Part shown: piece by piece, positions 8,829 to 17,088 of the stretch
Layout: each line of letters opens with the position of its first letter
Position numbering within the stretch: position 1 is the first letter of the stretch
Assembly (NCBI RefSeq): GCF_007896845.1
Contig: NZ_VOHS01000001.1
Location: 398,633-462,632, forward strand
DNA length: 64,000 nt
Origin: Chitinophaga pinensis
GTDB lineage: Bacteria; Bacteroidota; Bacteroidia; Chitinophagales; Chitinophagaceae
Reading direction: 5' to 3'
Translations under genes and position numbers: made by a program
The notes under the pieces: generated by a model
Told to the model about the DNA's origin: nothing
Database searches by the model: none
Seen by the model: the letters and a program-made list of their open reading frames with translations, nothing else

Positions 8829-9355
8829 ATGGGATGAATGTGAATGGGAATAATGGTAAAGGGGGAGATGTTTGTATAAGAAATATTTAATGTATGTAAC
8901 GGAGCGGATAACCGATAAAAATTCCATCGGTTGCAAGTGAATATATTTACGATAATATTCAACTGTTGACAGGATGCAGTAAAATGGAACAGAAGTTGTT
9001 GAGATATAGACGAATATGGAAAAAAATGCGTTATAATAAAGAAAGAGTGTTTATCTGTTATGGGCTGAACAGGAGAGTTTTTTTTCATTAAGTGAAGAAA
9101 AAAAAGACGAAATGAATATTATTTTTTGTATATTCGTTAATGAGTGGTTTAGTGAATTATTGTGATTTACCCTAATGAATATGTACTTGTACTGGCCTCG
9201 CATATGGAATCATTCACTTTCCAGGTAGCTCATTACTCGTATTTTTCTGACTACTAATCGACTGATCTGCAAATAGATATATTATATTAATCTATGGTAT
9301 AAGAAAAAAGTATAAAATTTATTTGCTTAAAATTCAGCAATTAAAAAAAAATAAA

Positions 9356-9363
9356 TAATTTTG
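9356..9363 (+). promoter_or_regulatory. Bacteroidota -7 element for the HU gene
   Basis: TAATTTTG matches TAnnTTTG and lies 25 bp before the HU start codon in a very AT-rich stretch. No TTTG is present at the usual -33 distance. Confidence 0.4.
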
Positions 9364-9388
9364 GGACAAGTAATCCTTCGCTTCAATT

Positions 9389-9676
9389 ATGAGAAAAGCT
9401 GACTTAATTAACAATATTGCTGAAAAAACCGGCATACCTAAAGTAGATGTGTTAGTAACACTAGAAGCCATGTTTAAGGAGGTCAAGGAAGCGTTGGCTA
9501 ATGGCGAGCATATCTATATCAGGGGCTTTGGTAGCTTCATTACGAAAAAGAGAGCTGCTAAAATTGGCCGTAACATCAAGAAAAACGTTGCCGTAGAGAT
9601 TCCGGAGCATTTTATTCCGGCGTTTAAGCCTTCTAAAGAATTCGTTGCAGAAGTAAAGAAGCTTAAAAGTTTGTAG
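9389..9676 (+). CDS. HU/IHF family DNA-binding protein
   Basis: A 95-residue nucleoid protein. It starts MRKADLINNIAEKTGIP and carries the HU core GEHIYIRGFGSF followed by the DNA-binding beta-arm (RAAKIGRNIKKNVAVEIPEH) and the closing FKPSKEF helix. It bends and packages DNA as a dimer. The TPR gene begins 2-23 bp downstream, so the two are probably cotranscribed and lead into the COX24-type and RNase E/G genes. Confidence 0.92.
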   Translation: MRKADLINNIAEKTGIPKVDVLVTLEAMFKEVKEALANGEHIYIRGFGSFITKKRAAKIGRNIKKNVAVEIPEHFIPAFKPSKEFVAEVKKLKSL

Positions 9677-9678
9677 TT

Positions 9679-10542
9679 TTGCAGCCTAATATTTTAGGCG
9701 TGCAAAAATCACAGATTCTCTTGGTCGGTGCCGCAGCGACATTACTCGTAGTATTAGTCGCCTTCGGCCGCACCGTGCCTCATTCGGATAAAAAAGCGAT
9801 GCCAACTGCCGCTCATATGCATGACGGACAGGAGGGAAAACCTATTGCCTTTGATGAATTGCTGGCGTCTGCCAAGCAAAAAATCCCTGCAGATAGACTC
9901 GTTGCCATCACCGCCCTTGAAAACAAGACGGTGCGGGGCGACGTGAAGAATCAGCAAATAGACGCTTACAAACAGTTATATGCCTCCTGGGACAGCCTTA
10001 ACCAACTGCCCATAGCTGCGTATTACCTTGGCGAATCCGCTAAGTTGGAAAATTCCGAAAAAAGCCTCACCTTTGCAGCCAATTTATTTTTAGAACATCT
10101 GGAGCACGCAGAGGACCCTGCTATTGCCAAATGGGAAAGTTCACAGGCTATTGGTCTGTTGGATCAGGCTATTCAGCTCAATCCTAAGAATGATTCCCTT
10201 AAGATTAAACAGGCGCTGCTGTATATGAATACAGGAGAACCAATGGTAGGTGTCCAAAAATTACGGGATGTGGTAGCAGCCAATCCTGATAACGCAGAAG
10301 CGCAGATAACATTGGCAAATCTAGCTATACAGTCTAATCAGTTTGATAAAGCCATAGAAAGGATGGAGACGTTCACTCAGAAACATCCTGACGAGGCTAA
10401 AGCTGTATTTGTATTGGCAGAAGCCTATCGCGGCAAAGGTGATATCAAAAAAGCGGTCGAATTACTGGAACACTGTAAGACACTGTTAGATGATCCCTCA
10501 CTGAAGGCTGAAATAGATAGTTATATTAAGAGTATTAAATAA
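9679..10542 (+). CDS. Membrane-anchored tetratricopeptide repeat protein
   Basis: A protein of up to 287 residues with one N-terminal membrane helix (SQILLVGAAATLLVVLVAF) and TPR-type helical repeats at about residues 150-280 (AIQLNPKNDSLKIKQALLYM, then NPDNAEAQITLANLA and HPDEAKAVFVLAEAY). It should be tethered to the inner membrane with repeats mediating protein contacts; the partner is unknown. There is no ATG at the N-terminus: TTG 9679 and GTG 9700 are both possible, and GTG gives a more usual anchor. It sits between the HU gene and the COX24-type/RNase E genes. Confidence 0.78.
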   Translation: MQPNILGVQKSQILLVGAAATLLVVLVAFGRTVPHSDKKAMPTAAHMHDGQEGKPIAFDELLASAKQKIPADRLVAITALENKTVRGDVKNQQIDAYKQLYASWDSLNQLPIAAYYLGESAKLENSEKSLTFAANLFLEHLEHAEDPAIAKWESSQAIGLLDQAIQLNPKNDSLKIKQALLYMNTGEPMVGVQKLRDVVAANPDNAEAQITLANLAIQSNQFDKAIERMETFTQKHPDEAKAVFVLAEAYRGKGDIKKAVELLEHCKTLLDDPSLKAEIDSYIKSIK

Positions 10543-10579
10543 TATTCATTTTTCTAAACATTTAAAAACTTATTAGCGT

Positions 10580-10675
10580 ATGCCTTGCGGTAAGAAAAGA
10601 AAAAGACATAAGATAGCCACTCACAAACGTAAAAAAAGACTGAGAAAGAACCGGCATAAGAAGAATAAGAAATAA
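10580..10675 (+). CDS. 31-residue basic AURKAIP1/COX24-domain protein (putative small ribosomal protein)
   Basis: A very short gene missed by length-based ORF calling. The product begins MPCGKKRKRHKIATHKRKKR and continues LRKNRHKKNKK; more than half of the residues are Lys or Arg. The pattern matches the COX24_C/AURKAIP1 family, whose members include mitochondrial ribosomal protein mS38 and mycobacterial bS22. Small basic proteins of this kind are conserved in Bacteroidota. Inference: it binds rRNA in the ribosome. It lies 37 bp after the TPR gene and ahead of the RNase E/G gene, and is followed by a terminator-like hairpin. Confidence 0.75.
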   Translation: MPCGKKRKRHKIATHKRKKRLRKNRHKKNKK

Positions 10676-10976
10676 TTTTCTCCTGTTTCCCGCCATTTAT
10701 ACTAACCAGGTTTTATTTGCGGCGCGGTGATCGGATAAAAATTTTTATATATCCTGCATGATTTTGGCGATTATTATTAAATTGCTGGAGTCATGCAGGT
10801 TTTTCCACAAATCCCGCTTAGAATTCCGGATATTACCTGCTGATCGCTAAACCCTTAAGCAATCCATCATCACGTATGCTGGCCTTCGCCAGCAGTAATC
10901 TGGTATGCAGTACGCTGTTGTTAAATAGCCGTGCATAACTCAAAGGTGAAGTTATAATGGTTAAAATTTTGGACGC
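10676..10976. other. 301-bp spacer before the RNase E/G gene with two hairpins
   Basis: Contains a terminator-like hairpin (10753-10804) and a compact 7-bp hairpin with a CTTC loop (TGCTGGC/GCCAGCA, 10877-10894) about 85 bp before the RNase start. RNase E messages in other bacteria are autoregulated through leader structure; whether this hairpin does so is speculation. No ORF is supported. Confidence 0.45.
10753..10804 (+). terminator. Probable terminator after the COX24-type gene
   Basis: CCTGCATGA (10753-10761) pairs perfectly with TCATGCAGG (10791-10799), followed directly by TTTTT. The 29-nt loop is long, so the call is moderate. Confidence 0.5.
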
Positions 10977-12527
10977 TTGAACAAGGAACTTATTATAAAT
11001 GCGGCACCTACTGGTGTGGAAATAGCGTTGCTGGAAGATAAGAAACTGGTGGAATTGCATCACGAAAGCGGCAATCCCAACTTTTCTGTAGGGGATTTAT
11101 ACCTCGGGCGGGTGAAAAAATTGATCCCGGGCCTTAATGCGGCTTTTGTTGATGTGGGTTTCGAGAAAGATGCTTTCTTACATTACACAGACCTTAGCCC
11201 ATATATACGTTCTATACTCAAATTTACCCAGCAGGCTATTTCAGATAAAACCCCCGAGGGGTTTGACTTTACAAAGTTTAAGAATGAGCCGGAAATCGTA
11301 AAAACCGGCAAAATCACAGATGTGCTGGGCGGTAAGCCTAACATCCTGGTGCAGATCTTAAAAGAACCGATTTCCTCCAAAGGTCCTCGTCTTAGTTGCG
11401 AAATTTCTCTTCCCGGAAGATTCATCGTGTTAACACCCTTTAATGACATTGTCGCAGTATCTAAAAAGATACACTCTTCCGAAGAAAGAAAAAGACTACA
11501 AAAAATAGTCGAAGCGATCAAAACACCCAACTTTGGTGTCATCGTACGCACCGCGGCAGAAGGAAAGAAAACGGCTGAACTGCATGAAGACCTGACAACA
11601 CTCGTGGAAACCTGGAAAAATATTCAGGCTAACCTCCGCGGTGCACAACCTCCTCAGAAAATTCTGAGTGAACAGGCCAAAACTACCAGCATCTTACGTG
11701 ACCTTCTTAACGAGAGCTTTAACCGGATTGTGATCAATGATCGCAACATGTATTCTGATACCAGGGCCTATATCCAAAAGATCGCCCCTGAAAAACAGGA
11801 TATTGTGCAGCATTATCACAACGGCGCTCCTATTTTTGATCACTACGGTGTCACCCGTCAGGTGAAAGCTTCCTTCGGGAAAACAGTCAACCTGGATAGT
11901 GGTGTATATCTGATCATAGAAGCCACAGAGGCTTTACATGTCATCGACGTTAACAGCGGATATAAAAGCTCCAGCAATAATCAGGAACAGAATGCCCTCG
12001 CATCCAACCTGGAAGCAGCCGGAGAAATTGCCCGCCAGCTACGCCTTCGTGACCTGGGTGGTATCATCATCATCGACTTCATTGATATGAAGTTGCCGGA
12101 GAATAAGAAAGTAGTATACGAAGCCATGGAAAAATTCATGGCGCAGGACAGAGCTAAACATACCATCCTGCCTATTTCGAAATTCGGCCTGATGCAGATC
12201 ACCCGCCAACGCGTGAAACCTGAAGTCACTATATCAGTCGCAGAAGATTGCCCTACCTGTCATGGTACCGGTAAAATCGGCGCTTCCGTATTGATCATTG
12301 ACGAAGTCGAAAAGAACCTGCAATACCTGATCAATCATCAGCACAAAGGTCTTACTCTCAGGGTGCACCCTATTTTTTACTCCTATCTGGCCAAAGGCTT
12401 CCTTACCTCCCGCCAGTGGAAATGGTACTTCCAGTACAAGAAATGGGTCAGAGTCAAAGCTGATTCCAATTATCACCTGACTGAATATCGCTTCTTTGAT
12501 GCCAACGAGGAAGAGATCAAATTATAG
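10977..12527 (+). CDS. rng: Ribonuclease E/G family endoribonuclease
   Basis: A 516-residue RNase E/G (CafA/Rng) catalytic protein. An S1 RNA-binding domain lies at about residues 35-120 (GDLYLGRVKKLIPGLNAAFV), and the metal-binding aspartates are in HVIDVNSG and IIIIDFIDM near 320-365. The zinc-link CPTCHGTGK is at about 424. It cuts AU-rich single-stranded RNA in rRNA maturation and mRNA decay. It lacks the long disordered C-terminus of E. coli RNase E, so it resembles RNase G. The start is TTG 10977; the only nearby ATG (10957) is out of frame. A strong palindromic terminator follows. Confidence 0.92.
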   Translation: MNKELIINAAPTGVEIALLEDKKLVELHHESGNPNFSVGDLYLGRVKKLIPGLNAAFVDVGFEKDAFLHYTDLSPYIRSILKFTQQAISDKTPEGFDFTKFKNEPEIVKTGKITDVLGGKPNILVQILKEPISSKGPRLSCEISLPGRFIVLTPFNDIVAVSKKIHSSEERKRLQKIVEAIKTPNFGVIVRTAAEGKKTAELHEDLTTLVETWKNIQANLRGAQPPQKILSEQAKTTSILRDLLNESFNRIVINDRNMYSDTRAYIQKIAPEKQDIVQHYHNGAPIFDHYGVTRQVKASFGKTVNLDSGVYLIIEATEALHVIDVNSGYKSSSNNQEQNALASNLEAAGEIARQLRLRDLGGIIIIDFIDMKLPENKKVVYEAMEKFMAQDRAKHTILPISKFGLMQITRQRVKPEVTISVAEDCPTCHGTGKIGASVLIIDEVEKNLQYLINHQHKGLTLRVHPIFYSYLAKGFLTSRQWKWYFQYKKWVRVKADSNYHLTEYRFFDANEEEIKL

Positions 12528-12548
12528 TTTCATCCTAACTGCTTTATC

Positions 12549-12584
12549 TAAAACGCTTAACACAATATTGTGTTAAGCGTTTTA
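12549..12584. terminator. Rho-independent terminator, 36-bp perfect palindrome
   Basis: TAAAACGCTTAACACAAT and its exact reverse complement are joined without a spacer. It lies 21 bp after the RNase E/G stop. The flanking A and T runs make it usable as a terminator in either direction. Confidence 0.8.
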
Positions 12585-12681
12585 CATTTGTACCATCAAA
12601 CATTTTATCAGCAAAGGCTGTTTTTCATTTTAATACCTCAAAGGGGACTTTCTGACTCATTACTAAAATTCAGGTACGTTT

Positions 12682-14331
12682 ATGTCTGTACGTTACACAT
12701 GTCTGTTACTTTCCTCAATCGTCCTGCTGGCTTCCTGTGGTGGTAGATTCAGCAGAAAAAAAGGTCTGGTAAGGGATACTTCCCACTATACCAGACAAGA
12801 ATATATTGATCTCAAACTGGACAGTAATACGGTTAATCTCTTTCTGCAAAAAGATACCGCCTACGCCGACTATATCCGCGATTTCTACCGGCAGCGTGAA
12901 TTTCACTATGCATGGATCGGCAATGACGGACAACTTACCGAGCAGGCGGGTAACTTCATCAACATGATGAAAGCAGATGCGGATTATGGGCTGCATGATA
13001 GCACGATCATCAATAAACCTCTGCGGGAAATGTATGATACACTGCTCATTGAAGGCGGGAAATTACGTCCGGGTGATAAAGCCATTCCGAGGGCAGAATT
13101 ACTGCTCACCGCACAGTTCTTCGCCTATGGTAATAAGGTCTGGAGTGGATTGGCTTCTGATAGTGCCAAGTCATTGGAGTGGTTCATCCCCCGTAAGAAG
13201 ATCAATATGGAAAGTCTGCTGGACTCTATGTTGAATAAACCCGCCAGCGCTTTTGAAGAGCCGGTTAACAGACAGTATAAATTGCTGCGGAATCAGTTAA
13301 AGAAATTCTCTGATCTGGAGAAACTGCCATGGGATTCTTTAAAAGCTTCCCGCAAGCTCTATAAGAAAGACGAATCTGATCCGCTGGTTGCAAATGTAAA
13401 ACAACGCTTACATCTGCTGGGGGATCTGACAACAGCAGATACCTCTCAGTTATTTACGGCAGCACTGGATTCGGCTATACGTAATTTTCAGGACCGTACA
13501 GGATTGAAGACAGATGGGACTATTCAGACTCCATTGCTGAATGCGCTGAATGTTACGCCACGTCAGCGTATCCGTCAGATCCTGATTAATATGGAACGTA
13601 TCCGTTGGGTGCCGGCTGAACCGCCGGCGGAATATCTGTTGGTGAACATACCTGCATTTAAGTTATATGTATACAATAATAATAAGCTGGACTGGACCTG
13701 CAATGTGGTTGTGGGAAAGCCGGGTGCTAACACGGTTATCTTCAGCAATGAGGTGAAATATGTTGTATTTGCGCCCTATTGGAATGTGCCTCCCGGCATA
13801 CTGGTGAATGAGGTATTACCTGCTATGAAAAGGAACTCTGGCTATCTGGCCAGACAGAATATGGAGGTGGTAACAGGCAGCGGTAGTCCTGTGAATGCCG
13901 GTTCGCTCAACTGGAGTAAATACTCAGGTGGTAACTTCCCTTATATCATCCGTCAGAAACCGGGTGGTCATAATGCATTAGGTAAGGTGAAGTTCCTGTT
14001 CCCGAATGAATATAATATTTACCTCCATGATACGCCATCCAAAGGTTTGTTTGGAGAGAACAAACGTACTTTCAGTCATGGTTGTATCCGCGTATCTGAA
14101 CCGCAGCATCTTGCAGAATGGTTGTTACGTAAAGATTCTGCGTGGACACAGAAGAAGATTGTAGAAGCAATGAATGGCAGTAAGGAGAAATTCATTACTC
14201 TGAAAGAAAGGGTACCGGTATACATTGGCTATTTCACCGCTTTTGTGGATAGTGATGGTCGCCTGAATTTCAGGGACGATGTATACGGACACGACGCGAA
14301 ACTAGCGGCTACTTTATTTGGCAACAAATAA
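12682..14331 (+). CDS. Lipoprotein L,D-transpeptidase (YkuD family) with peptidoglycan-binding domain
   Basis: A 549-residue cell-envelope enzyme. The signal peptide ends in lipobox LASC (Cys at about 19). A scaffold domain at about 50-230 is followed by a peptidoglycan-binding domain (VKQRLHLLGD, then AIRNFQDRTGLKTDGTI) at about 235-290 and the YkuD catalytic domain at about 315-490. The catalytic motif HGCIRV is at His466-Cys468. The family makes 3-3 cross-links or attaches proteins to peptidoglycan; this large architecture resembles E. coli YcbB/LdtD. It is a single gene, ended by a terminator shared with ridA. Confidence 0.92.
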   Translation: MSVRYTCLLLSSIVLLASCGGRFSRKKGLVRDTSHYTRQEYIDLKLDSNTVNLFLQKDTAYADYIRDFYRQREFHYAWIGNDGQLTEQAGNFINMMKADADYGLHDSTIINKPLREMYDTLLIEGGKLRPGDKAIPRAELLLTAQFFAYGNKVWSGLASDSAKSLEWFIPRKKINMESLLDSMLNKPASAFEEPVNRQYKLLRNQLKKFSDLEKLPWDSLKASRKLYKKDESDPLVANVKQRLHLLGDLTTADTSQLFTAALDSAIRNFQDRTGLKTDGTIQTPLLNALNVTPRQRIRQILINMERIRWVPAEPPAEYLLVNIPAFKLYVYNNNKLDWTCNVVVGKPGANTVIFSNEVKYVVFAPYWNVPPGILVNEVLPAMKRNSGYLARQNMEVVTGSGSPVNAGSLNWSKYSGGNFPYIIRQKPGGHNALGKVKFLFPNEYNIYLHDTPSKGLFGENKRTFSHGCIRVSEPQHLAEWLLRKDSAWTQKKIVEAMNGSKEKFITLKERVPVYIGYFTAFVDSDGRLNFRDDVYGHDAKLAATLFGNK

Positions 14332-14332
14332 T

Positions 14333-14362
14333 AAAAAGAGTCCGCCTGAGCGGACTCTTTTT
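14333..14362. terminator. Bidirectional terminator between L,D-transpeptidase and ridA
   Basis: AAAAAGAGTCCGC and GCGGACTCTTTTT form a 13-bp perfect stem with loop CTGA. The A and T runs on both sides serve both convergent genes. Confidence 0.9.
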
Positions 14363-14375
14363 ATTTTCCGGATAA

Positions 14376-14762
14376 TTATTTGCTCGCGATCACAGAGATC
14401 TCAACATTCACACCTTTCGGCAGTGCAGCTACCTGTACGGTTTCACGTGCAGGAAAGTCGCTGGTAAAGTAGGAACCATACACTTCATTGATCTGTGCAA
14501 AGTCGTTCATGTTCATAATGAAAATGGTCGTCTTCAGCACATTGTTGAAGTCCATACCGGCAGCGGTGAGTATACCTTTCAGGTTTTTCATTACCTGATG
14601 GGTTTCGGTTTTGATATCATCCAGCACCAGTTGGTTGGTTTCCGGATTAATGGCTATTTGTCCGGATACAAACAGCAGGTTGCCTGATTGCACGGCCTGA
14701 TTGTATGGACCGATAGGAGCAGGCGCATTATTCGTATTGATGATCTGTTTTTCCATGAGCAT
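14376..14762 (-). CDS. ridA: RidA family enamine/imine deaminase
   Basis: A 126-128-residue YjgF/YER057c/UK114 protein. The family core is visible: APIGPYNQAVQSGNLLFVSG, then QVMKNLKGILTAAGMDFNNV and the substrate Arg in FPARETVQVAALPKGVNVEI. It hydrolyses reactive 2-aminoacrylate and related imines to 2-oxoacids plus ammonia in the cytoplasm. Met at 14756 (MEKQIINT) is the likelier start. It is divergent from the 3-hydroxyacyl-CoA dehydrogenase-like gene. Confidence 0.93.
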   Translation of the reverse strand: MLMEKQIINTNNAPAPIGPYNQAVQSGNLLFVSGQIAINPETNQLVLDDIKTETHQVMKNLKGILTAAGMDFNNVLKTTIFIMNMNDFAQINEVYGSYFTSDFPARETVQVAALPKGVNVEISVIASK

Positions 14763-14795
14763 AAAAATAGGGTCTTATTATTAGTTATTAATTAA

Positions 14796-14803
14796 TAGGT
14801 TTG
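14796..14803 (+). promoter_or_regulatory. Bacteroidota -7 element for the dehydrogenase-like/tsaB pair
   Basis: TAGGTTTG matches TAnnTTTG and lies 15 bp before ATG 14818, leaving a very short leader. Confidence 0.5.
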
Positions 14804-14817
14804 CGAAAATTTTGCAC

Positions 14818-15495
14818 ATGAATATCCTCGTTATAGGAGAGAAGCCGCATTATGCAGCTTTTCTTGAAAAGGGTGGTTTAAGTGGGCACCGGGTGCAGCA
14901 GGTGACATCGCTGGAGCGGACAGGATCGTTGACAGCATACGAGTTGGTGATAGACCTGAATTTTGATGAGCATACCGAACGGGCCGGGGTATATGCCCGT
15001 TTTCCACAGGTGCCGGTACTGGCCAGTATGGTAAGGACTTCGCTATCGGAACTGATGAATAATTATGCTTTTGAACAGGGATTTTCCATTATCGGATGTA
15101 ACTGGCTTCCGGGTTTTTTGACAATGCCGGTGATGGAACTATCAGTGATTGATCACGGGCAGCTGACATCGTTGGCTGATATTATGTCTGCGCTGGGATG
15201 GGAATATGAGATAGTGGAAGACAGGGTAGGACTCGTAACGCCGAGAGTGATCTGTATGATCATTAATGAAGCGTACATGGCTGCTCAGGAAGGCACTGCA
15301 TCGAGAGAAGATATTAATACCGCTATGAGATTAGGTACCAACTATCCGATGGGACCTTTCGAATGGTGTGATAAAATAGGTATCCGTAATGTATGCGGCG
15401 TACTGGACGCTGTGTACAGGGCTACGGGTAACGAACGGTATAAAATAAGCGCACTGCTGGCCCGTGAAGCCGGTATGGATGTAGCTGTTATGTGA
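14818..15495 (+). CDS. 3-hydroxyacyl-CoA dehydrogenase family protein (C-terminal domain type)
   Basis: A 225-residue protein. The last 100 residues match the 3HCDH C-terminal helical domain (VTPRVICMIINEAYMAAQEG, then REDINTAMRLGTNYPMGPFE). The N-terminal part is short and lacks a clear GxGxxG dinucleotide motif, so it may be a reduced Rossmann fold and not a complete NAD-dependent enzyme (full-length enzymes are near 280-300 residues). Its precise reaction is unknown. Start ATG 14818 (MNILVIGE) is preferred over TTG 14812. tsaB follows 19 bp later, so they are likely cotranscribed. Confidence 0.78.
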   Translation: MNILVIGEKPHYAAFLEKGGLSGHRVQQVTSLERTGSLTAYELVIDLNFDEHTERAGVYARFPQVPVLASMVRTSLSELMNNYAFEQGFSIIGCNWLPGFLTMPVMELSVIDHGQLTSLADIMSALGWEYEIVEDRVGLVTPRVICMIINEAYMAAQEGTASREDINTAMRLGTNYPMGPFEWCDKIGIRNVCGVLDAVYRATGNERYKISALLAREAGMDVAVM

Positions 15496-15514
15496 ACGCA
15501 TTAAATTTAGAACA

Positions 15515-16192
15515 TTGTCTTTAATACTGCATATAGATACAGCAACTTCAGTAGGGTCTGTTTGTCTGTCAAGAGACGGACAGCCATTGCAGACATTGGT
15601 GAATGACAAACAGCAGGACCATGCGGCGAGTATGGTATTGTTTGTGAAAGAGATCATGGAGCAGCAGGGTATTACACCTGCAGACTTAGATGCAATTGCT
15701 GTCAGCGCCGGACCTGGGTCTTATACAGGATTAAGAGTAGGTGTAGCTACTGCAAAAGGACTTTGTTATACATGGGAAAAACCATTGATAGCTGTATCTA
15801 CATTACAGATGATGGCGCAAGGAGTATTGTCCCGTACCAATGATACAAACGCATTGTATTGCCCTATGCTGGATGCGCGGAGGATGGAAGTGTATACAGC
15901 GATCTATGATGCGTCATTGAATATCTTACTCGCGCCGCATGCGTTAATACTCACTCCTGAAGCATTTGGCGAACAGATGGCAAAACATAAAATATACTTC
16001 TTCGGAAACGGTAGCGACAAATGGCAGCAGTTAATGCCGCAAAATAATAATGCATTGTTTGTTCCTTATATATTGAATGCAGCGGATATGGTACCGTTGG
16101 CTACAGAGGCTTATGCACGTAAAGCATTTGAAGATGTGGCGTATTTCAGTCCGTTTTACCTCAAACCTTTCCATTCTACCATGAAAAAATAG
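15515..16192 (+). CDS. tsaB: TsaB, tRNA threonylcarbamoyladenosine biosynthesis protein
   Basis: A 225-residue ASKHA-fold protein. The N-terminal ILHIDTATSVGSVCLSRDG and SAGPGSYTGLRVGVATAKGL segments are diagnostic. TsaB partners TsaD and TsaE to place the threonylcarbamoyl group on A37 of tRNAs that read ANN codons. Start TTG 15515 is the only start giving the conserved MSLILHIDTATS N-terminus. It lies 19 bp after the dehydrogenase-like gene. Confidence 0.92.
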   Translation: MSLILHIDTATSVGSVCLSRDGQPLQTLVNDKQQDHAASMVLFVKEIMEQQGITPADLDAIAVSAGPGSYTGLRVGVATAKGLCYTWEKPLIAVSTLQMMAQGVLSRTNDTNALYCPMLDARRMEVYTAIYDASLNILLAPHALILTPEAFGEQMAKHKIYFFGNGSDKWQQLMPQNNNALFVPYILNAADMVPLATEAYARKAFEDVAYFSPFYLKPFHSTMKK

Positions 16193-16486
16193 GGCGTTTG
16201 TAATATAAAAAATGACCCCCATTCGCATGATAACAGGCTTTTTATGTCTTATTAAGAAGCGTAATCCCTACACTTCTGTCAATTTGTGTCATAGAACTGT
16301 CAAATTACGTTTATTTGGCAAGTAATCGGTGTGCATATATTAAAAAATAAGGTATAGAAGTTTTTTTTATTACGACTAATATTATATTTTTGTATAAATC
16401 GATACCCGGTTATTGTTGTCTAACAAGTTATGGGTTTACTGTCCGTTGATCCCTTTCATTTCATCATTTTTTAAAACTATTATGCG
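16193..16486. other. 294-bp leader region of the ArsR-type gene
   Basis: AT-rich, without an ORF. It contains the -7 element at 16385-16392, and further upstream a repeated CTGTCAA (16276-16282 and 16297-16303, 21 bp apart) that also forms an AATTTG/CAAATT inverted repeat. This could be an operator; evidence is weak. Confidence 0.35.
16385..16392 (+). promoter_or_regulatory. Bacteroidota -7 element for the ArsR-type gene
   Basis: TATTTTTG matches TAnnTTTG. A T-rich run (16361-16368) stands near the expected -33 position. The implied leader is about 90 nt. Confidence 0.45.
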
Positions 16487-16846
16487 ATGGAAAAAACATT
16501 ATTAACGACCTCTTCTAATACTCTTATTATTTCTAGAGGTACCAATGAAAAAGACCAAATTAAATTGGATTACATTGCCGTTAAGAAGGCTGCTATGGTT
16601 TTGCGTGCTATAAACCATAAGCTGCGCCAGCAAATGATTAAGTTGCTGGAAGATCACAAAAAAATGACAGTAACTGAAATCTACGTTAAGCTGCGTCTTG
16701 AGCAGTCAGTGGCTTCACAGCATCTGGCTATTCTGCGCCGTGCCGGCATTGTGATTACAGAAAGAGATGGTAAGTTCATTCACTATACGATCAACAAACA
16801 GCGTATAGCAGAAGTTGCCAAATTCGTTGAAGAGCTGGTAGGCTAA
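16487..16846 (+). CDS. ArsR family winged-helix transcriptional regulator
   Basis: A 119-residue regulator. The winged helix spans about residues 33-105 (MVLRAINHKLRQQMIKLLED, then TEIYVKLRLEQSVASQHLAI and the wing ITERDGKFIHYTIN). It contains no cysteine at all and lacks the ELCVCDL metal motif, so it is neither a classical metal sensor nor a thiol/persulfide sensor of the SqrR/BigR kind. The next gene encodes an MBL-rhodanese sulfur protein, but a terminator separates them, so a regulatory link is only suggested by proximity. Confidence 0.88.
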   Translation: MEKTLLTTSSNTLIISRGTNEKDQIKLDYIAVKKAAMVLRAINHKLRQQMIKLLEDHKKMTVTEIYVKLRLEQSVASQHLAILRRAGIVITERDGKFIHYTINKQRIAEVAKFVEELVG

Positions 16847-16893
16847 TCTGGTTTTGGAGTACTGGTCATTCAGACTACAGAAAATAAATTCGG

Positions 16894-16942
16894 GCCTAAC
16901 TAAGAGTAAATAAAAGGACTTTTAGTTAGGCTCTGATTTTTT
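16894..16942 (+). terminator. Rho-independent terminator after the ArsR-type gene
   Basis: GCCTAACTAAGAGT pairs with ACTTTTAGTTAGGC (14 bp, one wobble), followed by a T run in ctgatttttt. Confidence 0.85.
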
Positions 16943-17057
16943 GTGATTATTTGTACCCTCCGGCGTACAAGTACACGCTACATCGTGGTGTATATTCCGG
17001 TTATGCTGTAACGGGCAGGGTATTTTATGCCTGATCTTCGTGCTCGGATTAAATCCG

Positions 17058-17065
17058 TAAATTTG
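17058..17065 (+). promoter_or_regulatory. Bacteroidota -7 element for the MBL/rhodanese gene
   Basis: TAAATTTG matches TAnnTTTG, 23 bp before the start codon. Confidence 0.5.
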
Positions 17066-17088
17066 CAGAAAATCAGAAATCAACAACC

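Larger units (their letters stand above)
8816..9388. other. 573-bp AT-rich intergenic region between mutY and the HU gene
   Basis: Divergent promoter region. It holds a minus-strand -7 element for mutY (8821-8828) and a plus-strand one for the HU gene (9356-9363). The middle is AT-rich, without a tRNA, convincing ORF or strong inverted repeat. The mutY frame extends open to 9088 but the added residues are low-complexity and unlike any MutY. Confidence 0.5.

Noticed and set aside
8816..9088. N-terminal extension of mutY
   Set aside because: The extra 91 residues are low-complexity, unlike MutY, and a -7 element lies inside them just before the normal start.
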